NCBI GenBank assembly: GCA_015179045.1
Contig: WHUZ01000042.1
Coordinates: forward strand, 434,001-498,000
DNA: 64,000 nt
Direction of reading: 5' to 3'
DNA from: Kalaharituber pfeilii
Lineage: Eukaryota; Ascomycota; Pezizomycetes; Pezizales; Pezizaceae
Part shown: positions 1 through 11,513 of the stretch, one piece after another
Layout of the letters: each line of letters starts with the position of its first letter
Position numbering within the stretch: position 1 is the first letter of the stretch
Position numbers and translations under genes: made by a program
The notes under the pieces: generated by a model
What the model saw: only the letters and a program-made list of their open reading frames with translations
Told to the model about the DNA's origin: nothing
Databases searched by the model: none

Positions 1-399
1 CCTTCAAGCGCTGGGAGAAGTGGCGCTGCAGGTGGAGCCATTGATACGCCGAGTGAGAGGAAAAAGGGAAGAACAGCAGCAGAGTCAGAAGAAGATATCT
101 CATCGGATCACTCATCATCACTGTCTGATTTGGATGGTTCAGCATCAAAATCTAGGTCAGAATCTCGGTCGTGGAAACTGAAACAGAACAAGAACTCAAG
201 ACAACTGGAGAAGTGGGAGCCGGAAATACGCATTTCGACCGCAGAATACTGTAAATTGAGACACTCTACCCGTGGCTTTGGCCCGGCGAATAATAGAAAG
301 CGCAAGTTGCCCTCGGAGCGGACTTTTGGTGCAAGGGTTGGTCGTGGAGGGGAGGTTAGGCAGGTGGGAGCGAAAGAGGAGCAGGGAGGTGTTGGGTGA
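1..399 (+). CDS. 3' end of an unidentified protein gene (partial)
   Basis: The frame is open from the first base of the window to a TGA at 397-399, giving a C-terminal piece of about 132 residues. It is Ser/Glu/Asp-rich at first (ISSDHSSSLSDLDGSASKS) and then basic, with a KR-rich stretch (NNRKRKLPSE) that could be a nuclear localisation signal. The tail is Gly/Arg/Glu-rich. I recognise no domain. The composition suggests a disordered tail of a nuclear protein, but this is inference. The 5' part lies outside the window, and an intron or a different 3' end cannot be excluded. Confidence 0.4.
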   Translation, partial: PSSAGRSGAAGGAIDTPSERKKGRTAAESEEDISSDHSSSLSDLDGSASKSRSESRSWKLKQNKNSRQLEKWEPEIRISTAEYCKLRHSTRGFGPANNRKRKLPSERTFGARVGRGGEVRQVGAKEEQGGVG

Positions 400-976
400 A
401 AGAGAGATAACCTTTACGACGAGCAGGAAAAAGAATAGTAATGTGACTAGAGAGGGACAGAGGGCAGCGGATATGTCGAAGGCGGCGGAGATCGGTCGTC
501 CAGGAGAAGTGCGTCGGGTAGTTTGTTTAAATATTTTTTCTCTTGGGATTTTTCTTCTGCAATAACGTTGAAATTGGGACGTGGCCATCGATTCCAAGCA
601 TAGAGGTAAAGATCACGGATCGAATTAGTGCTTGTATGAGTCTACATAGTGACTTAAACGATATAGAAATACAAAGAAGCAGCAATAACCGATTGACAAG
701 ACGCAACAACTGCGCAATATATACAATGCGGTATATACAAGCACCAAAAAACAAAGGGAGCCCAAAACTTCAAACATAGTCAAACGCCGTGCCTTCTATA
801 TGACACTTTAAGAAGAACAAAACGTAGCAAGCAATCGAAAAGGGTAATTGCATCATCAAACTATGAAGTAAAAGACGCTGTAACACCACGCTCAGTTTAT
901 ACCAGTTTCGTAGCATTCATATTCCTATGCCAATGAGGATAGAACCGCCAGTCAACGCAATACTGGTTATACAACA
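400..976. other. intergenic, no gene seen
   Basis: This is the convergent gap between the unidentified gene on the left and the carrier gene read from the right. Short ORFs here have no recognisable protein features and no codon bias. It probably holds the two 3' UTRs. Confidence 0.5.
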
Positions 977-2318
977 TCAAATTCCAAGGTACAACTTGCT
1001 ACGCTCATAAACAAAGAAGGCGGTACTAGTTCAAGTTAGTTGATGACCTCTCCATGCAATTAGCAAGGAATGAACCTACGCAGTCATTGGTATAATCTTT
1101 ACGTATCCAATCTATGTACTTTGGTCAGCGAAAATGCACAACAAAGGCACAATAATGGCAAATATCAAGTCAGGGAGCCATACCGAGAGGCCAACAAAGA
1201 ACCCTCTGAACCCATTAGTCCTCCATATTGTTGCTGCAGTTTCTCCTATGCGGAGGAACTTCCCGTTGCCTACCGCCCCGCTAACTTGCATTCGCCTTCG
1301 GATGACCTCTAACGGGTAGCTGGCGGTCTGACTACACAATCCTGCTAGACCACCGGAGAGTAGCTCTGCCCAGACTTTAAGTACAACCTTCCGATTTCCA
1401 TCGTAATCCAGTGCCTCGTGAGGGCCTGCCGGGCGTGAGATAGTTGTGTATTTGGATATCCCCGGTTTGCGTAGCCAATCGCCTATTAGGTCGTGCGTAA
1501 GGAAGGATACACCGGCATAAGGTAGCATGCCAAGAACTGTCGGAAAGAAACCACGGTAGAAATTTGACAAGCCAGCAAGAGGCCTAATTTGATGAGGTGT
1601 AGCAGAGATTGCAGCAGGTACTGCCTTTGAAGCAGCCGGAGTATAACCTGCTTCCATATATATCTTTTTACATATATCCACAAGCCCTGACCTGCGGTCC
1701 CGCTTTGTTTCAAATGCTAACCGGACCCGAATCACTTCCAGCGGGTATGTGAACAAGACGGACGTTACACCTGCTAGACTGCCACTCAAGAACCTGCGCG
1801 CTGGTGTTTCTTGGTCCTCGGACTTTATTAGGATTGCTCGAACTTGCTCATATGCAACAAACTTGATGGCTGCGTATGGGAAAATTCTTAGTAAAGTTGC
1901 CGAATGTCCTTTGTACAAACCAAAAAATCCTTCGTGCTGCCGGATGTCCTTAACAGCATCTACTACGCCAAGCCAAGACCCAGTATATTTCAGAAACTGC
2001 GGATTGGAGGCTTGAAACAGAATCTTGACCCGGTCCAAAGGAGCTATAAGCGTTTTTGCCTATCCAAATAGATCAGGACGCGGATACAAAATCTTTAGGG
2101 AAGAACGGTCATACCGCGCACCCGGCAACACCTCCAGCAACAAAATTCCTGAGTACATAGTCCAGACTTTGTTTGTTTTTCCGCCGATTTGATTCTATCG
2201 CATCAGTTTGAGAGCGAGTCGCGATCCGTGGTGGGTTTTGTCTGAGACGATCAGGAGCGCCAGCGGTTGTCATTACCATTCGTTCATTCTGCGACGCCAG
2301 ATCAGGCATTCCCACCAC
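977..2318 (-). CDS. LEU5: mitochondrial coenzyme A carrier (LEU5 / SLC25A16-42 type)
   Basis: This is a mitochondrial carrier of the LEU5/Graves-disease-carrier branch, which moves coenzyme A (or a CoA precursor) into the matrix. Four exons (2318-2115, 2059-1184, 1111-1080, 1025-977) join to a 386-aa protein. The introns are 55, 72 and 54 bp, all GT-AG. The three repeated carrier signatures are visible: APLDRVKILFQ in repeat 1, YPLEVIRVRLAFET in repeat 2 and YPLEVIRRRMQ in repeat 3. The first intron falls inside the repeat-1 segment GCAAKTLIAPLDR. The last two exons supply IGYVKIIPMTATAFFVYER and the ending KLYLGI, typical of this subfamily. About 60 residues precede the first transmembrane helix, as in fungal homologues. 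The substrate is inferred from family membership. Confidence 0.9.
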
Positions 2319-2879
2319 AGAATAGGCAGCCGCGATAGGAAATGGACTGTATTCTCTCCTTGTGTTAGCCTCCTAGCCGGGCCAGTTGTGGGCACTGATG
2401 GTAAAAAAAGGTAGGCTCAAGAGGATAAAGGTTTAAGGAATCAGGGGACGATTTAAAGTAATCTTAGTCTCAACCTAGGTGAAAGCTCCCCGCTTTATGT
2501 GGGTCTCGGCTGTTCTTGTTGGCAGCGGTACGCTTGTTCCTGCATTTCGGAGAACCTCGGCCATCTGCTCAAGTGACGCTACGCGATGACATACGTAGAT
2601 CGAGGTCACTTGTGCTGCGCATATTCTCGGGATGTAATTGTGGGGACTGGAGCTCCTCTAGTCCGTAGCCAGTGCTTACGGTGGCTTCGATGCATAAATA
2701 TAAATCATGATTGAACTCCCGCCTTGGCGTCTGCGATGGTTATGGCGTAACACGTAGATTACATAGCTCATCATTTGCATCCATCCATCCATCCATTCAG
2801 CTGCTTCCATTTTATTTATTTTTAAATTAAAACAAGAGTACATCTTCAGTTTCTTGCCAAAAGGGCACCGAAAGCGACG
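2319..2879. other. promoter of the LEU5-type carrier gene / intergenic
   Basis: Non-coding gap between two minus-strand genes. It contains a short (CATC)n tract near 2780-2796 and an AT-rich patch near 2810-2835. No other gene was recognised. Confidence 0.5.
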
Positions 2880-5169
2880 CTATACAAATTTGATCAGGGT
2901 CGCCAACATCTCCTTCATATTTCTAGTCTCATCGTCCACCTCCCCTTCCTCTTCCATGGAATCGAGTTGTTCTAGGGAGACATTAGTCAGCATTCCGGTT
3001 ACCCGGGCATCATCAGCTCAAAAAATAAAATAGAACTGCACAAAACATACCCTGCAATGTCTCCCTCACCACAGCTGTACTCATTCCCTTCTTCTCCAAA
3101 ATCTCCTCCACCCTCTTCCTGGCCCCGTCATCCTCCGCGCACATCCACGCCAACACTAAATCCGTTATCTGCAAGCAAAACAGCCCCCCATCCAGCCTTC
3201 TCGAAAACCACTCTACCGCATACTCATCCCACTCCTCCTCATCCAGTTGCTTCTTTTGCGCCTCGATGCTCCTCTCCACCGCTTTCACACCTGCGGCATA
3301 CCCGTCCCGTAACTTTAGTAACCTTTCAATCTTCTCGTAGTCCTTCTCCACAAATTTCGCTAATGTCCGTATCCGCGGGGCAGAGTCAGCTGGTAGCGTC
3401 CGTAGTAGTGCAGCGAATATTCCCAAGAGGTGCTCGTTTGTTTGTGCATCCTGCTTCTTCATAAACATGCCGAAAATGGTCTTCAAACCCAACGCCTCAA
3501 CCAATCTCTCACAAACCATCACCCCCTTCTCCCCACCACATGCATGATCTAACAGCCTCAAGGCCCGATTCTTTGACATCTTTCCCTCTCGCAACATAAT
3601 CAACGCCAATTCCACTCCCTCTGCTTCTACAAACTTTTCCTTTCCTTCCACATCATTCACCACACATGTAACCGCATCAAATATGTTCTCCAGTAACTCC
3701 TCCTCTTCTCCACCTTTAGTAGGGTCTCGTTTCCGATAAGGTGACAACAGCTGAAGTAATATATCCACACCATTGAGCTCCGTAAACTTTTTCCGGTTCA
3801 GCTGAGAGGATTGCAATAGAATTGCTAAAATCTCTCCAGCGTACTGCTTATTTTGCGTTACAGGAGACTCTCTGACTTGTAATCTGTTCAGTATCCAAGT
3901 AAAGAAAGACGTTTTCGTCGCAATGGCTTCCGCTAGCCGTTGCTGGGAGGCAAGATTCTCGAATACGCCTACTAGAGATTAGCCTCAAGTGAGTTCTGTG
4001 AGCTACCGGTAATACGTACTGAGAGTATGATAAACCACACTTCGGTCGCCCTCTGTACTCTCATCCAGCCTTGACAGATTTGATACAAGCATATCCAGTA
4101 AATCCGCATCAACCTTTGCCCACATATTGTCAGCGCCACAGCTACCCCTCACGGTAAAAGGTGAAAATACCATAGCATCCACCAACGCGTTCCACTGTTC
4201 CGTCTCCGCCTCAACATCCTCATCCGTCAACTCACTGATCACCTGCACCGCCTCTCCCGCAATATCCGAATTCTCATGCGTCAGCAACCCAACCAATGAT
4301 GCCGCGCATCCAAGGTTCGCGAATTCTTCGTACAATTCCGGGTGTTCTGAAAGTATAGAAAGCAACTTGATGGCCTCGTCTAATTCCGCCTCGGAAACCA
4401 TGAATCTGTTCATAAAATGAGTACACCTCCCCTAAGTTATCATGAACGAAGGAGCCTCAAAGATAAAAACGTACTTTTGCGGCTCATCCTCAAACTTCCC
4501 TCTCATTTCCGCGTTTTTACTTATCTTCTTCTCAAAATTCAACGCTGTCTTCCTCAGCCACCCTACATCAATTCTCTCCGGCTACACCTCCTCTCCCAAG
4601 CAGTCCCCACGTCAACCTTTCCATTACTATTCCCCGATGATATTCAAGCAGGGTAAAAACTCACACCAGTATCCTCCTTCTCCCTCTCCTCCATAAAATC
4701 CAAAATCTCCACCTGCCTGTCCGACACCCCTCCCCCAAAAAACCTTCCCTCGTCATCCTCATCGTCAAAGACCTGTCCACTGGGAAGTTCTGGGCCCGCT
4801 GCGCCGTCATCGCCCATCATATCGCTATCGCCATCTTCGACCGCCGCAGCTTTCCCCTTACCCTTGCCGGATGTCTCGACTCTCGCAGATTTGTATGCCT
4901 CGACTGTGATGTACGCGAGCGCACACACAAAGGGGTTAGCCCTTTCACCTTTCCTTTCTGCAATAATGTGTATAGGCTCATAGTTCTGGTTATTCTTACG
5001 TGGGTTGAAAGGCTCAAGCTTCCGCTTCTTGCTTGACAAAGTCGTCTTTGAAGGTAAGTTTGGTTTCTGGTGAACAGTGAAGCTGTTAGCATCAATTGAA
5101 ACTCGATGATGACAGAGGTCAATCAGTTGAACTGAGTCGAACCTTAAACAAGCTGTCTATATCCGCCAT
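2880..5169 (-). CDS. CTNNBL1: beta-catenin-like protein 1 (CTNNBL1) homologue
   Basis: Armadillo-like nuclear protein. In animals it associates with the Prp19/CDC5L splicing complex; the fungal orthologue is less studied. Seven exons (5169-5143, 5066-5000, 4903-4667, 4562-4475, 4405-4020, 3971-3051, 2971-2880) join to 605 aa with consistent phase. The protein starts MADIDSLFKKPNLPSKTTL, followed by KKRKLEPFNPLEAYKSARVE, the typical fungal start with a basic nuclear-localisation-like patch. Family landmarks follow: WLRKTALNFEKKISKNAEMR, then SEAELDEAIKLLSILSEHPE, then MVFSPF and LLHRAC-type helices such as ALRLLDHACGG. The C-terminal exon gives LDSMEEEGEVDDETRNMKE. The first intron uses a less usual GTTCGA donor. 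The upstream neighbour EFM3 is on the same strand, but the 625-bp gap suggests separate promoters. Confidence 0.9.
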
Positions 5170-5793
5170 GGTGTGTTTATGAGTATCCGCCTGATGTTGC
5201 AATAAATCGTTGCTTCAGGTCTGAGATTGAAGGTTGAGGTAAGACATGACGGTAAAGTCTTGGCTTGTTGCTTCCTGACGCCAAGCAATAGAACTCCCAT
5301 AGACAACATACTTGACATAAATTCTTGAGCTCAAACTGTGATGCTTTTTGTTCATGACAGTTTCCAACAGACGCATTCTTTCTCGCATGCTTGGGACAGT
5401 AAAAAATGTACTGCGCGTGTGGCGAGAACACCCTAGGATGTACAAAAATACCAGACTTCGGCTTATACTATGTTCTAAAGTACGTACTGATATTGAAAAG
5501 TTCCAGCACGCGACCATGATTATACTTATGTAATACACGGCTAGCTCTTCGAAGAAAAAATAGTGCTCAATCTTAGATTGAATGCCTCTGGAAAGAGAGT
5601 ATTTATATATGTCCATCATTCGGACCTGCGCATAATTCACACGGGTGTAACCTACATATCTCTCGTGTTTCGGCCGGAAGTCGTGCCAACCAGACTACTC
5701 TCGTGTCATGATCCATTATGGCCATCTAAATTCCCAATTCCCGTTGTCATGTGATATCACACGAGTGAACACTAAAATCGATATTAAGTAACA
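5170..5793. other. intergenic region between EFM3 and CTNNBL1
   Basis: Likely promoter of CTNNBL1 and 3' UTR of EFM3, both on the minus strand. A 141-codon minus-strand ORF (5215-5640) has no recognisable domain and poor codon bias, and I treat it as chance. Confidence 0.5.
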
Positions 5794-7382
5794 CTACACG
5801 ACCTGCCTCACATTGCTCCCCACCGATGGTGACGGAGATATAGATGAAGGTGGAGGAGAGGCGGTGATATGTACCAACCATATTTCCGTCCCAGTCGGGT
5901 AATATAATATCGGTGGTTTGTTCGGTATCAGATGGTGTATCGTGTATTTCAAGTTTCGATTTTCTGGAGATGGAGGTCAGACGGCAACAGGACTTCAAGG
6001 AAGGGAGATGGAAGGCAGTAGAAAGATAGGGTGGGGTGAAAAGTTACCAAGCTCAGATATGAATACGGAGAAGGTGTCTTCGTTGCGAATTGTGGCTGCG
6101 ATGAGAGCGTGGGGTTGAGAATTTGGTAGCATTGAAGTTGAGGGAGAAGTTTCGGATGAGCTGGTAGATGGACGTGAACGACGGGTGAGCTGTGTATGGA
6201 GTTCTAAGACGAGGGAGGGGATAGCAGTGGTGTCGTAGGTCTATCCCGGTGTAAGTTAGATCAAAGATCGCAACACATCTCAACACAAGAAGCAGACGTG
6301 CACGTCGCAAACTCACCACATCAGCCCCCAATATCAAGTCTATTCTCTCGGCCCCGACCCCATTCCCAAGCTCATCTCCCGCCCCCTCCCCCTCCAGATC
6401 CTCCGCTACCTCCATTACCCCACTGCCCCAAAACAGCCTCCTTACCCTCACCACCTCCTCAACTTCGTTTAGCTCTACATTTTCCCACAAGGCATCACAC
6501 ACTCTCCAGTCCCCGTCCGTCGCTATTACCCTATTTGCGCCGAGTTTTGCGCAAAGCACGCTGATGAATCCGGTCCCAGCACCAAGCTCCAAAACGGTAT
6601 TACCGCGAAGCTCGAAGTCCACGTCGAGAGGGCATCTGGGCTTGGATAAGGCACTGTCCGGGCTGTGGCGCTTGTGTTGCGACGAGATGAGAAGTTCGCC
6701 GAGTGCCAACGCAGCTTCCCATGTGCGTGAACCCGTATGTCCGGAACCGGAGATGACAGAGCGGGATTCGAGAATTGTGAGGACCTCTTGGACGGGGCAA
6801 TGTTTAGCTGACTTTGCGCTCGCACAGGTTATCGTTGCCAGGGCGGTTATGGTGTATGTAACGTGAGTGCGAGAGTCTGGTGGGGTGGTAATCGAGGAAG
6901 CTGAGGGTGTTTTTGACAATAGTGTCGCATAGAAATCAATTAATTGATCATCTATTTCCTGATCCAGCGGGTATATCTCGCGTCAGTTACTGAGGCACAG
7001 TCAACCCGCAGGCGTATTCAACTCTGACAGCGAGCAGTATCCCCCTTTCTCGAATTTGTAAACGTACAGGACATCCATAGCCCTCCCGAAAGGCCGCCTC
7101 CTCAATCGCACAAATAATCCTCTTGATCACCCTCGCGGTGTACCTCTCCTGCGGCGCGTATTTGTATCTGCACGGCTCAAACACATCCTTATATAATCTT
7201 TGCTGGAACCTTTGCGAGTGGAGAAGCTTTTCCGGGATTATGCTGAGGTCAATCTCTGTCGGCGTCAGCAATTGGAGGTATTGTCTCCGGAGAGCGTCAA
7301 GAAGCAGTTCATGCTCGGGTTGCAGCTCTTGATCTTCCTCCAGATCGCAGCGTAGCCCTGCTTCGGGGTCGGCAGTTGACAT
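5794..7382 (-). CDS. EFM3: EFM3/FAM86-type protein-lysine N-methyltransferase (eEF2)
   Basis: Seven-beta-strand SAM-dependent methyltransferase of the FAM86A/yeast Efm3 family, which methylates a lysine on elongation factor 2. Four exons (7382-7068, 6976-6317, 6240-6048, 5963-5794) join to 445 aa in phase. Exon 1 carries the FAM86 N-terminal domain (RRQYLQLLTPTEIDLS ... YAPQERYTARVIKR). Exon 2 has SAM-binding motif I (NTVLELGAGTGFISVLCA, about residue 230), an acidic motif II (VIATDGD) and DLILGADV. Exon 3 supplies TYDTTAIPSLV and the family motif ALIAATIRNEDTFSVFISEL. The short last exon gives LYYPTGTEIWLVHIT. The N-terminal exon and the methyltransferase exon look like two ORFs until the 91-bp intron 7067-6977 is removed. 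I chose ATG 7382 (MSTADPEAG); an in-frame alternative lies about 100 bp upstream. It diverges from the zinc-ribbon gene. Confidence 0.88.
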
Positions 7383-7846
7383 GGTGAAGAAAACACAGTT
7401 ACCAGTGCACCTGTACCTGGAAGGAAAACCGTCACGTGCAAAATACTTCTCTGCTGACTCATAGTTCCCCTGTTCCGGCAATAGAACACTAGCTCATTGC
7501 CAACACGTCTGGTTCTGATCGGGTGATGATCGGCATTAGTCCGGCTTGGCACCAGCCAGCGGGTGCCAAGGCCGCTTACAAGCCACCATGGCCCCTAGTT
7601 GGGTTACCGGGTCTGCCAAGCGTGGCTGACCATGTGGCTCATGCCCCGGATACGGGCAGCCTTCGTCACCTCTGGCGCTACGCCAATGCCCTCCCAGTTT
7701 ACATAAAACACTCCTAACAGTCACCCGCCCGCCTTTCATCTTGCAGACAATTATCGTCATTCAACTTAATCTTTCGAACAAAATCACAGACTCGGCAATA
7801 CTTGTACAGAACCGCCGATACCAACTGATACATCAACGTTACAACC
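7383..7846. promoter_or_regulatory. shared divergent promoter region, EFM3 and zinc-ribbon gene
   Basis: The two start codons at 7382 (minus) and 7847 (plus) face away from each other across 464 bp. The middle (7530-7690) is GC-rich and carries an 11-bp inverted repeat (GGCTTGGCACC / GGTGCCAAGGCC, about 7541-7571) that could form a hairpin. No specific factor site is claimed. Confidence 0.45.
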
Positions 7847-8234
7847 ATGTTTTTCTTTTTTGGTAAGTTGTTTCTGCACACATTCAGACACTAGCGCCAT
7901 AAGTGCAGCTCTTCCGCCGTTCAATTTACGGTACGCGATGCATCAGGAAGCTAACCCAACTTGACTCTGTACCGCAGTTTGCGGCACCCAGGATTTCTCC
8001 TCAAACCTTCACGGCTACGAGAACCTTCGTGTAGTCTGCTCACGATGTCACAATAATGCAGTCGTCGCCAGGAAACGTCGTCAGTTCTTCACCTTCTGCT
8101 TCATTCCGATTATCCCGATCAGCTGGGGTGAGGAGCTACGATGCACCATTTGCAATTACCATCAGGATACAAACAAGGACCAGCTCAACAGCATGATCAT
8201 GGCGCATCCACCACATCCACCACAGTGGAAGTAA
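7847..8234 (+). CDS. small zinc-ribbon protein (zinc-ribbon family 15-like)
   Basis: Two exons (7847-7862 and 7978-8234, 115-bp intron) give a 90-aa protein that starts MFFFFVCGTQDFSSN. The very short first exon encodes the MFFFF start typical of small fungal and bacterial zinc-ribbon proteins of this class. Two Cys pairs, VVCSRCHNN and LRCTICNYH, flank the segment RQFFTFCFIPIIPISWGEE, the usual ribbon layout with a hydrophobic strand between the knuckles. The C-terminus is short and Pro-rich (HPPHPPQWK). The cellular role of the family is unknown. The intron is a little long; skipping an internal 22-nt alternative exon keeps the frame, so the single-intron model is preferred. Confidence 0.75.
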
Positions 8235-11200
8235 AGGATCGTCGTTAGTCTTGAGGACGTTGGAGATGTATGGAGCACGAGAGAATGTCGACAACTCTGC
8301 TGGAACATAGTGGTTAAAGTCTCTCGCCAGGAGAGGGAATTTGTTGGGTTTTGAAGTTGTGGAAGCGCAATGTCATTTTCTACTAGCTAAAGGGACGTGA
8401 TCTTGGCAGGAATAGTACGCCGGAGTTGGAGTTGCAGTGGATTGTGGGCGTAATGGTTGTTTTTAATTTATCTTCATCCTCTGGATCAACATCTTTATTT
8501 GAAAGGATACCTTGGAAACGCACCCCTTTCGTTACTCAATTTGGTTAACCTTCGTGTTTCTGAAGCTTGGAATCACCTTCCCACCACGCAAGATATGCAA
8601 CTTCATCGTCATCTTGGTCACTTCAGCGCGCATGAGAGTTGTGGGAAATATCGAAAAGAGCTACTGGGACATTGCCACACTGACCTCGTATCTCCATCGG
8701 GACCAGATAGCAATCGCCAGTGAAGGCTATCTTGCCAAAGTCGAAACACAGGACGTGAATCCAGAGGATTCCTCTTGCGGGTGTTACAGTAAACTTTTTT
8801 TTTCTGGGGCAGGATCAAGTGGGTTCCTGAAATTGGAGAGGGCACACAGGCGTGGGAAAACAAGGAGGGGGTGTATCTTCAGGACCTCGCTTATTGGGGC
8901 ATTGAGGTGACGTTCTATACATACAAGTGGTAATCCTGTTTAGCGTTCTCATTCGCCTCCTGCCTGTCAATATCATTATTCCTTTTTTTCTGGCTGAAGA
9001 TAGCTATTATGCATATTTCTTTTTTACATGTGTTTAACTTTGTGCAACAATATTAATTGTATAATTTTCTTTACATGAGATTAATCTATGAACTGCTATC
9101 TCTCCAAATTGAGACTTGTCTTCAGGAACAGAGAAATAAATCATTCCAGGCATGGGGCCGTGAATAAGTATTCATCTTAAAATCTGACCGGCAACCTGCA
9201 TTATTCAGGTTAATATAGATACCTCTGTCATTGTTTAGTGTAAACCCATCATCACCTTGATTAACCCCTATATATGGGCTGAATGTGCACATCCGGCAGT
9301 GCGCCGATCTAGTTGGTATCTGTCAACTCGGGAACTGAGCTAGAGGCCAAAGAATCTCCATGTTTGTAAAATTCTTTATGACCCCTGATTGCAACTGGTT
9401 TCGACAGTGTTAAGTCTCCTGATATATGGGAAATAATTATGGCTATAAGAACATGACAGACATTACAATTTCTTTGCTGCACATTTAGTGTCTGACAGAG
9501 GTCAGCTACTATTTTTCAAGTAATCGTCATGTATCCTCACTTATAAGGCAGATATCATGCACTCTTTATTATTGTTGGAAAAGATATGACGGTTCACAAC
9601 AAAACCTCAAATCATTCGAATAGAGCGACAGATCAAGATGGATACATCATGTTGTGCGTATGCATGATGGTTAGTACCTACTGGCTGAGCGACCAATACA
9701 TGTGCATATGAAGTGACACGCATTGCCAAATTTGATGCCGTGTGGTCATGTACCGATGACGAGATGTTACATTTCACATGTCTCTTGAATGCCACTTGCT
9801 AGAAACACATGACTCTTATCCAGTAGCAGCTTTAGTAGGTGGTTCATGTGCCAAAATTATAATTGCCAGTTCGCAGACACAGTGGTCAGATGAAAAGGCC
9901 TGTAGGAAAGCAATGTTTGACGGATCTGCAGGTTGTCGGTGGTGTGGCGGCGTTCGGCTCAATAAGATTCTGAGTTCCGTGAGTTTACATTACTTGTTGG
10001 AATGAAGGGAGGCTTGAAGATGTACGGAATACGAACGCAAACTCCAGCTGTTGTGAAGGTATGCCCAACGAGTGGTAAGGGATTGTGGTTCAGTTGATCA
10101 CAGGTACTCCAGACTAGTCTTTAGCGTGGAGGGGTTAGGGAGCTTCATCCAATCAAAAGGGAAATTGTAATGCCCAATCTTTCGTTCATGATAGTTAGAA
10201 GGAGCAGCCTACAGCCCGCCCGCTGATGGGCACCAGAAGCTTCCCATTTCACAAAAATGTATCAGGCTTGCAGTTCGCCGCATGTCAAAGAGACTAGCTT
10301 GAGGACTAAGGTTGAGGAGGTCTTAAGCTGCTTTTGACTGCTAAGTTAAGGATGAGACCTAAGACAATCTGGTGGTGACCTAAAAGACTATGGATGTCGC
10401 CAATTGCAAGTGCTCACCAAGTGTATCTTTGTTGAGCGTGGGGAGATAGAAAGGGCGATAGAAGAAGCGATAGGAGGAGCGGTAGGAGGAGCGGTAGGAA
10501 AGGCGAATGAAAGGCGGTAAGAGGAGTGATAGGAAGGGTGGTATAGTCTCATAGTCTCATAACCAGACTTACATGGCGGCATGAACGAGCTAGTTTCGCG
10601 AAGGGCGGTAGTACAGATGGGAGGTGGAAGCAGGAGAGGTGCTATGAGAGTGTTGGCAGAGGCAGTTAGAGAGGTGGCAGGTACAAAGGATGGGGATTTG
10701 TCTACCTTTTGAACTGACAATATGCCTTGGTCGAAGTGGAAGTGCTGTTGTCTCTAGTGATGGATGGCATACCAAGCACCATGGAGAGATATAGAATTGA
10801 GGTCCCGGTTCGATTTTGACGTCGGGCTGGGGAAGAAGGTTGTCCAGCATCCAACTAAAAGATGGACTGCAATGCTCTGGCTCCATATGATTCAATTCTA
10901 GTGGAGCCAGGGCAACCTGTTTTAATTTCGGCTGTGGTACAGCACATAATATAAATTCTAGTATTTCTACTTCGCCCCCGACCTACCCTATCATAGGTAG
11001 TACCTTTCAATATAGTCGCTGTTGAGAGGGTCCTGCCATACCTGTCAATTGGGCTAGTTCCCCTGTATGCTGTAGCTCTTGAGAAGGCGCTCGAATGCAG
11101 AGGTGAATTGAAAGTAATAATGTAGGCATTATATGGGCGCGTACAGATCAGCTTCCCACTATGCCATGGTCAACGTCTTCTTTCACTGAGCCAATATATT

Positions 11201-11513
11201 GCTGTCGCAACCATCTCCATACCCCGACTTTATACCTAGCGATGCCGCTCAATATGCAAGTATTTGCACATATCTTTGGCGCCCAATAGGTACTCTACTC
11301 GAGTGCTCTTTTATGCCCGCTTTCCACCGTTTTTAACTGCTTGGAATCTTGGCTATTTCGGCCCGAGGAGCATCGTTTGTGGAGATAACGATTGCGAGTG
11401 TACTGGGCAAAAACATAACGCAGCCTGTGAGGATATCCAACTTGATTTCCAAGATCTATAATATATTAATAGCTTTCACTACTATAAACGCTTCTTCCAA
11501 AACGAATTAGCAT
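8235..11513. other. gene-poor region, no convincing gene
   Basis: About 3.3 kb, AT-rich in its first half. ORFs up to 132 codons (for example 8512-8910) show no family features and no codon bias. Degenerate repeats are likely but were not identified. A purine-rich minisatellite at 10438-10545 is listed separately. Confidence 0.4.
10438..10545. repeat. short imperfect purine-rich minisatellite
   Basis: Tandem copies of a roughly 12-15-bp unit built on GGAGGAGCGGTA and variants (GCGATAGAAGAA, GCGGTAGGAGGA). The units are imperfect. Confidence 0.5.

Noticed and set aside
5215..5640. 141-codon minus-strand ORF
   Set aside because: No family features, and it lies in the CTNNBL1 promoter.
8512..8910. 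132-codon ORF in the gene-poor region
   Set aside because: No domain, poor codon use, overlapping open frames.
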